Origin: Apoderus coryli
Taxonomy: Eukaryota > Arthropoda > Insecta > Coleoptera > Attelabidae
Reading direction: 5' to 3'
Assembly: GCA_911728435.2 (NCBI GenBank)
Contig: OU452202.1
Span: forward strand, 21,307,135 to 21,371,134
DNA length: 64,000 nucleotides
Shown here: piece by piece, positions 54,903-64,000 of the stretch
Numbering within the stretch: the stretch's first letter is position 1
Layout: every line of letters begins with the position of its first letter
Translations under genes and position numbers: made by a program
Notes under the pieces: model-generated
Told to the model about the DNA's origin: nothing
The model's database searches: none
The model's input: the letters and a program-made list of their open reading frames with translations, nothing else

Positions 54903-55149
54903 TTTTACAGGTGAAATATTTGTTACAATTAATTTGAAATAATATTTTTGGTCAGCTATACATTTTTTTTTCTAATCTATCTATAACTGATAGTATCAAC
55001 AAAATTTGTGGGAAAGTAATTTAATACATGTCACATTGACAGGAGATTCAGTCATACTAGTACACTAATTGTCTGGGAGCAACTATAGTCCGTATAGAAA
55101 GTATCGGGAAAAAATAAATAAATTATTCATCTTATTTGTTTATACAACC

Positions 55150-55660
55150 TCCACTTAACTCTAAACACTTAACAATACGTCAAGGTGAACCTGAAACCAG
55201 TTCAGCACCATAATGTTCGGTGATGATGGTCCAGGCGTTATCCTGCTGTAAACGCTACCCCTCTGGATATAAAGCATGACCCGTTTCAAGAAGAAGACAT
55301 TTAAAATTTTACAATATTTCGTACTATTAACAGTGCCATCAACTATACAAAGAGGAGTAACACCACGCTGAAATATTGCTCCCCAAACCATTATTTTAGT
55401 GGGGAATTTTGACACTTGAACAGTAACATTTTCTTTTGATAGAACTCCAAAACGTTGCCAAAAATCCAATCTTCGTTGCCTTTGTACAGATATGATTCCA
55501 GGGATTTTTTTGGCTTCCTTCAAATGAAGCCTGGTCTTTTCAGTGACATGCGGACGGGTTCTGGACACACTTAAATTTTTCGTTGATTTCCAAATCACCA
55601 AATCGACAACCCTAGGCGCGGTTTTGTCGTCCTAAGGCCTCTAAAGCGATTAAATTTTCG
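55150..55660 (-). pseudogene. Tc1-type transposase remnant
   Basis: Minus strand: RQRRLDFWQRFGVLSKENVT, FPTKIMVWGAIFQRGVTPLC, IVDGTVNSTKYCKIL, VMLYIQRG. The M-V-W-G-A word and the G-T-V-N-S-x-x-Y-x-x-I-L pattern lie between the first and second catalytic motifs of Tc1/mariner transposases. The catalytic DNA-x-P-H-T segment reads only in a shifted frame (QQDNAWTIITEH-like). No ends identified; dead. Confidence 0.75.
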
Positions 55661-56177
55661 CGAATCCTACGCGGTCTGGACTTTTTTTAATTCTGTCAAT
55701 TGCACTAATTTTCTAACGTTTCGAACACCTTTTCTACACAAATATTGCACCTCTAGTCTTTTTTCTACTTACGACATTATTTCGCAAATCTTAAGCCGGC
55801 TTACAATCAACAATATGTTATATGTTATTCTTATGTTTTATATGTTTTGTTTGTAACTATATGTCTACATATTATTGTATTAATTTTTTGACAAATATAT
55901 ATTTATTTATTTATAAAAAGCTTAAAAATTTAACAAAACTGTAAACATTTTCATAAAAATAACGTAAAATTGATTGTTAATGTTTGAAATGAAAGTCCAC
56001 AAAATGAATTTAATAAAATAATCAATATTTGTCTTATTTTAAATAAAACCAAATGCATATTGAAATCTGATAGTCAAGATTCGTAAAAAATGTTGTATAA
56101 ACTTTTTTTTCTACTTAATTTGCACTCCTTAAGCACAGTATAATAAATAATACAGTATTCTGACTTTCCGCTTGCAA
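55661..56177. other. AT-rich intergenic DNA
   Basis: TTTATTTATTTATAAAAAGC near 55,900 looks like a LINE tail, but no LINE coding sequence is attached. No exon seen. Confidence 0.4.
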
Positions 56178-56310
56178 GCCGTCCTGCGCATATCGTCGCG
56201 CATGCCGCCATTATGGGTTACAACGTCAAAATAATCGCATAGACGTAGATAGATACCGTTCACTCCTGTTCAATATATAGTTCATTGTCAGCGTGTACGA
56301 GATAAATAAA
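56178..56310 (-). repeat. Inverted copy of the 51,113 repeat
   Basis: In reverse complement it reads CTCGTACACGCTGACAATGA, AGGAGTGAACGGTATCTATC, ATGGCGGCATGCGCGACG. It lies about 95 bp upstream of the THAP-type exon, so it may form part of that transcript's 5' region. Confidence 0.85.
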
Positions 56311-56404
56311 TATTGTGTTTGTAATCTAATTCTGTGTTTTTGGTATCGTGTTCGTGAGAATTAAAAGGATTTTATTTTTATTAACGTATCTTATGATTAA
56401 TACA

Positions 56405-56505
56405 ATGAACAATCAGGGAGGACATGTGTGTGCTGCAAAATGTTGTCCCAATAAGCGGTACATTTGCTCTAAACATTTTTTTCGCTTCCCCACAGATCCT
56501 GTTAG
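56405..56505 (+). CDS. First exon of a THAP-type zinc-finger protein (partial)
   Basis: From ATG 56,405 the frame reads MNNQGGHVCAAKCCPNKRYI and continues HFFRFPTDPVR, followed at once by G|GTGAGT, a strong splice donor with phase 2. C-A-A-x-x-C/C-x-N....F-x-F-P-x-D-P-x-R is the start of the C2CH THAP DNA-binding domain, where the first exon often ends exactly at this place. The next exon was not found within the window: 56,506-56,850 shows no continuation, and a LINE tail follows. It could be the start of a host gene whose later exons lie beyond 64 kb or are lost, or of a P-element-type transposase, which also begins with a THAP domain. Confidence 0.55.
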
Positions 56506-56849
56506 GTGAGTAATAAGTAAAAATAAAGATGAATACTAGATAATTTTACGTTTATAACAACTATTTGTATAACCGTAAAATTTATATTACGAAATGGCAG
56601 TATCTAATATGTTTTCAAACTAAATGGAAGTAAAACATAAACACAAGTTGTCTCGTGGGGAGATAGCATGATAACGCAATCAGCTAGGGGTTATATTATT
56701 GACAATATATATATATGGCCCTTGTTTGACTAAAATTGCTGAGAACAGGATTCAGTTGGCACACGGCTTGTATGTGGAATTCGTAGGGGTGAAAGAGGCT
56801 AGCAATAACATTAAGGTAATCGGCTGGTTAAGAATGAAACAACGTCGGA

Positions 56850-57290
56850 TTTTCATTCACTAATTTTGATTAATAAAAATCATCAGATGGAAATAGGCGG
56901 AATACTTAATGAAAGTTTGAAGTTCCGAGGATCGGTGTATGATGTGAATATTCCTCATAAAACTGTCAATACGCCATCGCTAGACTCAACATCAATCTTT
57001 GAGCGGTCATTTTATTATACGGTTTCAAAATATTACAACGCTCTACCGGAGAATATAAAAAGTTTACAGGGGTTTTCGTTTAAGAGCGCTGTCTGACACG
57101 TAATAGAACAAATTAATTTGTAAACATAAGCTACCTACTTAATTTGGCCAGCGATGTAAAACTATTTTCAGATAGGTTTAAGGTTAAATATAAGTTACGT
57201 TTAGGTTAAGTTAGGAAGCACTGCTTCAACTTTTATAAAAATGTCTTTTTTACTAATAAAGTCTTTATTATCGTTGTGCTTATTATTAAT
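56850..57290 (+). pseudogene. LINE C-terminal fragment and tail
   Basis: The frame reads INKNHQMEIGGILNESLKFR, then NIPHKTVNTPSLDSTSIFER, SFYYTVSKYYNALPENIKSL and a stop near 57,096. The S-x-F-x-x-S-x-x-Y-Y-N-x-L-P pattern is the extreme C-terminus of non-LTR polyproteins (compare 17,880-18,020). An ACTAATAAAGTCTTTATTAT tail follows. 5'-truncated insertion. Confidence 0.8.
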
Positions 57291-58220
57291 ATTATTAAAA
57301 ATCCACCACACACCACAAATATTTCAAAAATTGACAGCGATATTATTATGTACTTAAATATTTTTACAAAAATGAAAATACAGTACTGTGGTTAGAAACC
57401 GACAACTATAATTATTCTTAGTCAGGAACTGACTTGTAACCCAAAATGGCGGCGTCATACGTCACAGTTTATTTCAAAGTGCCAACGTGGAGTCGGAATG
57501 CTGTACTTATTAATGCTGTGCCTTAAGACGATACGCCACTGTCAACGGTGGAACATGGCGGCCTACTATATTAGCAGTTCGCGCATCTATCAAGCTCATT
57601 CTGTCTCCTCTATATCTCTGGAACAAACAAAAAAATTTTAGGCAACTGTCATAAGTCACACAGCAATTTGAATTTTGAATTGTTGCCGCCAGCATAGTGA
57701 AATGCCACTGCGCAATAGATTCTACCGACCTATATGATTCCAAATCGCATGTCATCCCCTATACAAGGACGAACAACCCTATTATGCTATTTGGCCGACT
57801 GCCTGTCTAACAAAGGGTAGTTTTTCGTTATGTTAGGTATATTTCAATATTACTGCATTATCTACTAGAGAAGTTTATGGTGTAAAAACTTGTTTTCGTG
57901 GCTAATACCGCGTGTAGGTATTATAAAAATAAATTTCGTCTACCTCTTTGTGAAATATTACTATAACGTAAATATTTGTGATTTTCAGAAATTAAAATTT
58001 CTCACGCAAAGCATAATAATTGTAAACGTTGGTATCCATTTTACATTAAAAAGTTATTATAAAAAAATGTGTCAATTAGAAATAATAATCCAATAATTTG
58101 ATATCCAAGATTTAGCGAAATTAAAAATTGCGGGTGTAATTTCAGTTTACTATATCTTCTATAAAAATTATTACACAAAGTGCCTGAATCTCATATCGGT
58201 TTGATTTAAAAAAAATAATA
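57291..58220. other. Intergenic DNA, no gene confirmed
   Basis: A small GC-richer block (57,425-57,560; CCCAAAATGGCGGCGTCATA) resembles the GGCGGCATG words of the 51,113/56,178 repeat but is too short to align. The minus-strand frame at 57,510-57,755 has no domain. Confidence 0.4.
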
Positions 58221-58302
58221 ATGACAATGTTTGGATTAGACTATATTTTTAATATCACTAATGTGCCTCTTGAATTTCTACGCAATGAACTGAGTAGTAT
58301 GG
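58221..58302 (+). CDS. Candidate first coding exon of an unknown gene
   Basis: ATG 58,221 opens MTMFGLDYIFNITNVPLEFL and RNELSSMG, ending at a perfect donor G|GTAAGT (58,303). The codons have balanced composition for this AT-rich region and the peptide contains an NIT site. I do not recognise the protein and found no matching acceptor exon downstream. It may be chance, since a perfect donor alone is weak evidence. Confidence 0.2.
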
Positions 58303-59309
58303 GTAAGTAAATCAGTTTTCTTTGTTTAGAATTTGTAACAATAATAGTTAAGTATAAGCAAATATTATTCATTAATCTTTGGTATAAGTTCGTGTAAAAT
58401 TGTTCATGATCATATGTGAGGTAGGTACATAACTTTCAGTAGGTATTTAGGATGTTGAGGTTAGGTATATACCATGTGGCTTTGACAAGGAAAGACTTGT
58501 CAAAGCCATGTGGTATCAAATGCAGCCGACAACTGTATATTTTTGGACAACTCATATTATTCACCAAGAATGTAAAAATAATATACCGTGTGTTTCATAA
58601 TAAAATATAAAACATATAATAAAACGTGTTAGAAGAATTTCTCAAAATCAAAACATTTGTAAAATATGCCATATGTTTTTACATACATCTAAATATTCGC
58701 CGCAGTGCAACGTTTACTTTTGTTGAAGCTCCTTTGAATGGAAACATTTTTAAAATAGTTCGCAAATCGCCATTTTTTTCATGAAAGTAAATTGAAAATT
58801 TCACGACAAACATTTCCTCAAGAAACCCACACAATACACATCCATAGAATATGATTATACCGGGAATTCAATTAAGGGTGGACAGGTAGCATATCTCAGG
58901 AAATAATAGTCGTAGAAAAATGGGAAAAAAATTCTTTTAGGGAAATCGACAATGGGAAATCGCTGGAAATAGTTTTTTAGTTCCTAACTATACCGCTAGG
59001 GGGCGTAATAGATACAGTAATGCAAAAAATGCATTTTTATTGAAAATTTCGCAATATAAGTTAGAAAAACAATACTACCACAGTAATGCTACTAAGATTC
59101 GGCATTTTTTTGGTGTATCACTTTTTATTGTGCGGCTTGAAATAAAGGCAGCAGGGAAGGACGAAATTTTACCTATGATAATGTGTATAACTTTGGTTTG
59201 GCCTAACCGAATTTATCAATCTAATTTTTGTTTAAGAACTCAAGCCTTGCTGATGAAGAAAAAAAAGATTTCAAATCATAATTGTTTTTTGGGGCTCCGC
59301 TAGATGGCG
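58303..59309. other. AT-rich intergenic DNA
   Basis: A small hairpin of about 20 bp arms lies near 58,465-58,515 (ACCATGTGGCTTTGACAAGG and CCTTGTCAAAGCC-like words in reverse). No exon or RNA gene. Confidence 0.45.
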
Positions 59310-59535
59310 ATATTTGCATCGCCTAAGGTTTTTCTGATTTTTCTTTAAAAACATAAATGGAATGATACAAATATTTTATCAAAAATGAAAAGTAAATTGA
59401 ATTTGAAACAAAAAAGTCCAAAACAGCGCAGGAAAATCTTTATTCGTTTGAGAGTTATGGCCAAAAGAATGTTGTTCACCAAAATTCGTTGAAAAATCAT
59501 CTATCTTTAATTTTGCGTGATCAAGAATGCAATGG
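59310..59535 (+). repeat. Copy of the MTP intron 6 repeat
   Basis: AAATGGAATGATACAAATAT, TTGAGAGTTATGGCCAAAAG and TTGCGTGATCAAGAATGCAA match 40,995-41,190 at moderate identity. Non-coding. Confidence 0.7.
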
Positions 59536-59719
59536 GAAATAAAGAAATAGGTTTAAGCTTTATTAAACTGATAGTTTAATAAATAAAAATAATGAAAGAT
59601 CCATTAAAATTACCAAAATGCAGAGCTTTCATAAAATTTGTTAAAAGGGGTAGATCTAGATACCCATGAAACAAAATTGGGAAGTTTCCATGCATGGAGA
59701 CAAATAAATAAACGCGAAT

Positions 59720-59941
59720 ATGCTGCTAGGGTGGGAATATATAGATATGGATATATGTCAAGTAGCCAAACAATTGTGCAAAATATTTGTTGACGTGACG
59801 AATGTTATTGTAAATAAAACTGCCCACCAAACGCATATATTTAATTTGACGCGGATGCTCAAAATGACAACTTTACAGATGCAAGAAATACATCGATATA
59901 TGCGATTAGATCTCAACTATTTCCTCGAGGACTGCAACTGA
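59720..59941 (+). CDS. Open frame of 73 aa, unknown
   Basis: Reads MLLGWEYIDMDICQVAKQLC and ends LDLNYFLEDCN. It is amphipathic in parts and has fairly even composition, but shows no domain, signal peptide or family that I recognise. The reading frame upstream is closed. It may be a fragment of a decayed element or a chance frame next to the tRNA. Confidence 0.15.
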   Translation: MLLGWEYIDMDICQVAKQLCKIFVDVTNVIVNKTAHQTHIFNLTRMLKMTTLQMQEIHRYMRLDLNYFLEDCN

Positions 59942-60107
59942 GTATATTGCCGCTAATTTACTTAATAACTGAAAAACGGTTAGAGCAAGAAAAAATAAAA
60001 CTCAGCCACTGGATTCTCAGGAAAAAATCTTTAGGAATATTTTTCATTAAGTAAGAGAAATTTCCCCTGTATCTTAAAATTTGGTGACGGCCTGTTTAGA
60101 GAAAATT

Positions 60108-60119
60108 AAAAAAAAAATA
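60108..60119 (-). terminator. Pol III terminator of the tRNA gene
   Basis: Directly beyond the tRNA 3' end the minus strand reads GTATTTTTTTTTT, a T run that ends pol III transcription. Confidence 0.8.
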
Positions 60120-60136
60120 CGCCCCCGGGTGGGCTC

Positions 60137-60176
<40 letters not shown>

Positions 60177-60193
60177 AATTGCGCCACGGAGGC
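60120..60193 (-). tRNA. tRNA-Asn-GTT: tRNA-Asn (anticodon GUU)
   Basis: On the minus strand, 74 nt from GCCTCCGTGGCGCAATTGG to GGGGGCG. The cloverleaf is complete. Acceptor stem GCCTCCG/CGGGGGC has one T-G pair. The D arm contains the A box TGGCGCAATTGGTTAGCGCG. The anticodon arm is TTCGG-CTGTTAA-CCGAA with anticodon GTT. The T arm GGTTCGAGCC is a good B box, and the discriminator is G. No intron. A run of T follows the 3' end on the minus strand, serving as pol III terminator. Intact and most likely functional. Confidence 0.97.
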
Positions 60194-60475
60194 CATGAAA
60201 AAAAAATTCCAAAAGCCAGTGATATACCTAGATTTAAATTTGTAATGATGCGATGTTACATAATAAAGTAGGTAGGTATTATTTAAAAATAATCTATAAA
60301 GAAGCATAACATTTTCTAAAGATATTACATTATTTGGATTATCGATACTTGATGTGTTACTGAACATGAGTGGAATTCCAAGTACGGGGTTCCATCAGAA
60401 AATAAAATTTGAAAGATCGAAGAAAAAAATATAATAAAAAGAAATACCTAGTACATATTGGAGAGCCCAAGTAAC
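60194..60475. other. Upstream flank of the tRNA
   Basis: AT-rich sequence. The 70-codon minus frame that overlaps the tRNA is a translation of the tRNA gene and not a protein. Confidence 0.6.
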
Positions 60476-62560
60476 ATTTATTTAAGGAGGTAGACTTTAA
60501 AATTGCCTTAAGGTTATAAATGGGTAATGTGTACCTTTTCCTTAAGCTTAAAAACTATACATAGGTAATATATTGTGCTTGTTGGTCTTAGAACTATGAA
60601 ATCATACATATAGCTTGAAACATGTTTGAAAAACGTTAAATCAACTATATATATGAGGAGTTTTAGGACCTAGTAGTTCTAAAACCTTAAGGTTTTGAAA
60701 TGGTTATAAATAAGGCATTTTTTAGTTACTTCAATGCCGAAATAAGACTTATAAGTTTTTTTTCCTGCTAGTTTAGAACCTAATTATAACTTCGCATTTT
60801 TTGTGCCTTTAAGTCATTTAAACAACTTTTCCATAACCATGTAGCCCATTTTAAAACTGATTAAAGACTATTTAGTTGAAGCGATGCGTTATAGGTTACT
60901 AAATAAGCTTTCTGGCATAACTCAATACTACTTCCCTTATTTAAAATCTATTTGGTCACTAAAATTATCTTTTAGTCTCGTTTTCGACTAGACAGAAGGT
61001 AACATCAACGTCTCCTGAATCTATACAGAATGTCTCACGAAAAGCTAGTTCGTAGTGGAAATTTTAAAAGAGGTGCGACAGAACTTTCAACGAATTGCTA
61101 ATGAGCAGGTTTATTAAACTCGCGCATAGAAATTGAATGCACAGGATTATCAAATTTTTATTGTACGTATTTATGAAATACAAAAGTTTGATTTTTTGTT
61201 GTTTGAACATTTTAAAAATACGTTTAACATTCCTGAAACCCCAATACAAGAAAAATCCCGTTTAGTAAAAACTAAAAACGAACTATAAAAATTAATATTT
61301 TATTAGATATTATTAGCGTTCAATTTGCATTTATTTGGCACAAACCAATCCCTAATGTCATCTTATTAGAACAAGAAATCTAAGAACATTTTCAGCTTAT
61401 CAGCGATTATTACTTTGTACTTACCGTTTCAATTAAAAGACACACTGTATAATAAACATGAATAAAAGCTGGCACGTGATCACAACTACACATCCAAAAA
61501 AATACTAGACAGGTCGTTAGAAAGTTGCGATGGTGCCACTTTTAAGCTTGAGTTGTATAAAGGCAATTATTAGTTCTGAAAAGTGCTATTTAGCATTATT
61601 TAGGTTACGAATTTGATCTTAAGGTTATATTTTAGCATATTTTCAGACTTTCAAGCAACTTAGGTTATATTTTGGTTATTTCAAAAGCTTATAAGTATTT
61701 GTTTCCTATCGGCCATTTTAAGCTTATGACATAGTTAAATAACAAAATATTTTTGGAAATATATGTAAGTCTGCGTAGTTTTAGGTTCGGGAAACACATT
61801 TTTTCATAATTTTATATTCATAGGTTTCCGTATATTAGAATTTCGACTACTTTTAAAAACAAAATATTTCCCTTGTATTTTAAATATAACTAAAAAAAAT
61901 ATTTATACTAATAATATCGATAGCCCGTGAATTTTATGCTACTTTTCTATAATATTTTGACAGTAAAATCGAAGGTGCATTAAAATCAGCAATGTGTATC
62001 CGCTATTTCATGCAGTTTTATATCACGTATATTGAATGATAAATAATTATCATAATTTACCATTACAATATTACCTGGCAAAGAGTTATTTAAATACTAG
62101 AAATAATACCGTATATTAACCAACTAATCCAAAAATTAGAAGCAGTCTATAATATATTTTACTTAATAGTTTTAAGACTGCTTTCCGCAGATCAACTATT
62201 TACTAATAGGTTGTAGTTAATAATTCGCAAGGAGCTAGTTAGAACCTTTTAGTGGCTAAATTAGAACTTTAAACCCGTGATTCATAGATTCATAGATTCA
62301 GTTATATATTGGCTAGTAAGGATATATGAAGGTTATATTATAGCTGCACAAATATTCAATATTTAACCTTAAGGTTCTGAAATGTCGACAACTTTTAGGT
62401 CAGCAGGAGGTTCTGTAGCGTGGGCCCTTTTGGTCACCAGGAGTTTGTGTAGCCGGCTAGAGGAGGTTGTTTTATACCTAATGGCATATGTAAACAAAAT
62501 CCACAAAGTGGTTCTAGAACCAATATACAACCTTCCTAGAACTATATTTTGTTACTTGGG
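60476..62560. mobile_element. Candidate TIR element with internal AGGTTATA words
   Basis: CCCAAGTAACA at 60,476 and its reverse complement TGTTACTTGGG ending at 62,560 suggest matching ends about 2.1 kb apart. Words of the type TTAAGGTTATA or TAGGTTA recur throughout (60,512, 60,688, 60,890, 61,615, 61,660, 62,330, 62,362). No transposase is encoded. GGAG occurs on both outer flanks, too short to call a target duplication. A miniature element (61,024-61,449) is nested inside. Confidence 0.4.
61024..61449. mobile_element. Miniature TIR element nested in the 60,476 region
   Basis: Starts TACAGAATGTCTCACG and ends AAAAGACACACTGTA, bordered by TA on both sides (61,022-61,023; 61,450-61,451). Terminal similarity is short (TACAGAATGTCT against TACAGTGTGTCT). 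Non-coding, about 426 bp. Confidence 0.6.
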
Positions 62561-63197
62561 AGGAGCGATAAATTAATATCTTGTGGAGTCAACAATTGTA
62601 TTTAAGAACGGTTATATAAAATATTGAAATTTACTTGTAATATTTAAAAAGCAGCAGAAATCCGGTAATAAAATATATAAATTAGTTTATAGGTCATGCC
62701 AAAATGATATCGTTTTGTAAATTACACGTTTAAATGCGTTAATAATGCAGCAGGTAAATGCATAATTAATAACGAAGAACTTGTACTAGCGGGATTATAG
62801 GTCGATATATTTAATGATAGGGGAGAATATTGAAAAGATACCCAATATAATATTCACAATAGAAAATTTATTTCAGAACTACCTATAATTATTACTTTAA
62901 CGATATTTACGCAAAGTTCCCACAATTTATTGATTGCAGCAATCTGGATATTCTTCTTTTGATACATGGTATGTTCAAAAAATTAGCAGATATCAAAAAA
63001 TAAGCAGTAGCGTAGCCATAGGAGACATAATTATTCAAGAAAATGTTGATATAAAGTTTTTATTAAAATATTTTACTTAGGCCAGGTCGAAATCGTCAAA
63101 TAGGGGCAATTTCTTAGCGCTATCGTTCCCTCGAATAATATTTTTTGAAATAATTAGAAGAGGAGCGAAGCAACGTCAGCTCCACAAAATCTCTTTA
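62561..63197. other. AT-rich intergenic DNA
   Basis: No gene or repeat end recognised. Confidence 0.5.
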
Positions 63198-63796
63198 TAC
63201 AGGGTGGTTCATGAGTGTGTGGGCGGAAGATATATCTCAAGATCTATAATTTTTTTTCGACAATTTAAGTTTAAATAGAATAAAATCTTAGCTTAAATGA
63301 AATACGAAAATTCCTATTTCTTTTGGTAAGAACTAAACAAGTACACACGAACTAAATTAAACTAAACTATCAAGTTTTAGCTCGTTGGAGCATTTGGGAT
63401 AAATGGATGCAAAAACTTTTCGTATTCTAATTTTCATCTCTCTACGGTGATTGGTAACTCATGGTAAACTACTATTTCTTTTTTTTTCTATATACACTTT
63501 ATACATAACTTCAAATTGTCTAAAAATGTATGTTTAAACTATTTTATTTTTTAAGAGCGTATATTTGCAAATTATTTAAATAAAGCTGTAATTTAACTTT
63601 TTTTGTTTTTAAATAGAAAATAAAATTAATTAAAATGACGAAAATTGTGTTTATGATGTCATTTGTTCAATGTTTTTTTAATTACTTTTACGTTTTAAGT
63701 TTTTCAAAATGTAAATAGATTCTTCGATTTTGTTGTAATAGTGTAATGTTTGCAATTAATAATATATTTTGCACTACTACAATGAGACACCCTGTA
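63198..63796. mobile_element. Miniature TIR element
   Basis: Starts TACAGGGTGGTTCATGAG and ends AATGAGACACCCTGTA, with TA directly outside each end. The interior is AT-rich and non-coding, about 599 bp. Same end class as 13,675-14,684 and 26,724-28,491, which could in principle mobilise it. Confidence 0.7.
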
Positions 63797-64000
63797 TATA
63801 ATATCAAAAACTGAAAGGAAAATTGATAAGCTTTTATTCTTATATAGCCTTTCTTATACCTAAAGCTATTAGTTTTTCAGATATTTTCATTTAAACAAAA
63901 AATATTAGAAAATTTGGACTTTACGTGATCATTTTGCATACCTAATTTCATTTCAATTTTCGCCCTGTTGTGCATATAATACTAGTGGTAACTTTTGAAC
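63797..64000. other. AT-rich intergenic DNA
   Basis: Nothing recognised up to the end of the window. Confidence 0.5.

Noticed and set aside
51113..56310. The inverted repeat pair as ends of one large transposon
   Set aside because: It would enclose BMP exons 2-4 but not exon 1, and no transposase or target duplication matches; better explained as two insertions of a dispersed repeat.
60155..60367. 70-codon minus-strand frame ending MASVAQLVSAFGC
   Set aside because: Its last part is a translation of the tRNA-Asn gene.

Overview
The window is AT-rich, intron-containing eukaryotic nuclear DNA from an insect, most likely a beetle (inference). It carries insect-type protein-coding genes with GT-AG introns, a eukaryotic tRNA-Asn, and a very high load of insect-type repeats: mariner/Tc1 elements, non-LTR (LINE) fragments, pogo-like and foldback elements, and many short elements whose ends read TACAGGGTG...CACCCTGTA. 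A BMP9/10-type ligand, present in Tribolium and absent from Drosophila, and an insect protamine-like HMG protein point towards Coleoptera, but the species cannot be named from the sequence alone.

Layout. Bases 1-35,000 hold no convincing host gene. They are a graveyard of mobile DNA: diverged repeat arrays (2.1-3.6 kb, 19.2-20.9 kb), long inverted repeats (0.46-1.3, 5.1-5.7, 9.2-10.2, 13.3-14.7, 22.5-22.8 and 24.9-25.2 kb), a 21-bp minisatellite (22.85-23.72 kb), and several Tc1/mariner elements. Three of these have definable ends with TA target duplications: 26,724-28,491, 32,126-33,680 and 33,934-35,056. From 35,408 to 43,983 lies a complete nine-exon gene for the large subunit of microsomal triglyceride transfer protein (895 aa). 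Its introns 4, 6 and 8 are filled with LINE and transposase remnants. A pogo-like element with a surviving 243-aa reading frame follows (44,242-46,140). From 48,684 to 54,122 is a complete four-exon TGF-beta ligand gene of the BMP9/10 type (406 aa). Its first intron holds a broken DD41D-type mariner transposase. A small arginine/serine-rich protamine-like gene lies convergent to it (54,902-54,534, minus). Then come a Tc1 remnant, one THAP-type zinc-finger first exon (56,405-56,505), a LINE tail, a minus-strand tRNA-Asn(GUU) (60,120-60,193) and further terminal-inverted-repeat elements to the end.

How the genes relate. The host genes are functionally separate: lipid loading of lipoproteins in the ER (MTP), secreted signalling (BMP), sperm chromatin packaging (protamine-like), and translation (tRNA). 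I see no operon-like or pathway cluster.

Main unusual signal. Several otherwise different repeat families each carry one or a pair of short motifs with the conserved parts of a minimal type I hammerhead ribozyme: CTGANGA, a short hairpin, GAAA, a self-complementary ACATGT or ACGT, then C or A as the cleavage base, with matching stem I flanks. In several cases the motifs lie in head-to-head pairs inside long inverted repeats. The best copy (5,096-5,692) is flanked by a 14-bp direct repeat. This resembles what is known of hammerheads in Penelope-like retroelements, but the assignment here is inference.
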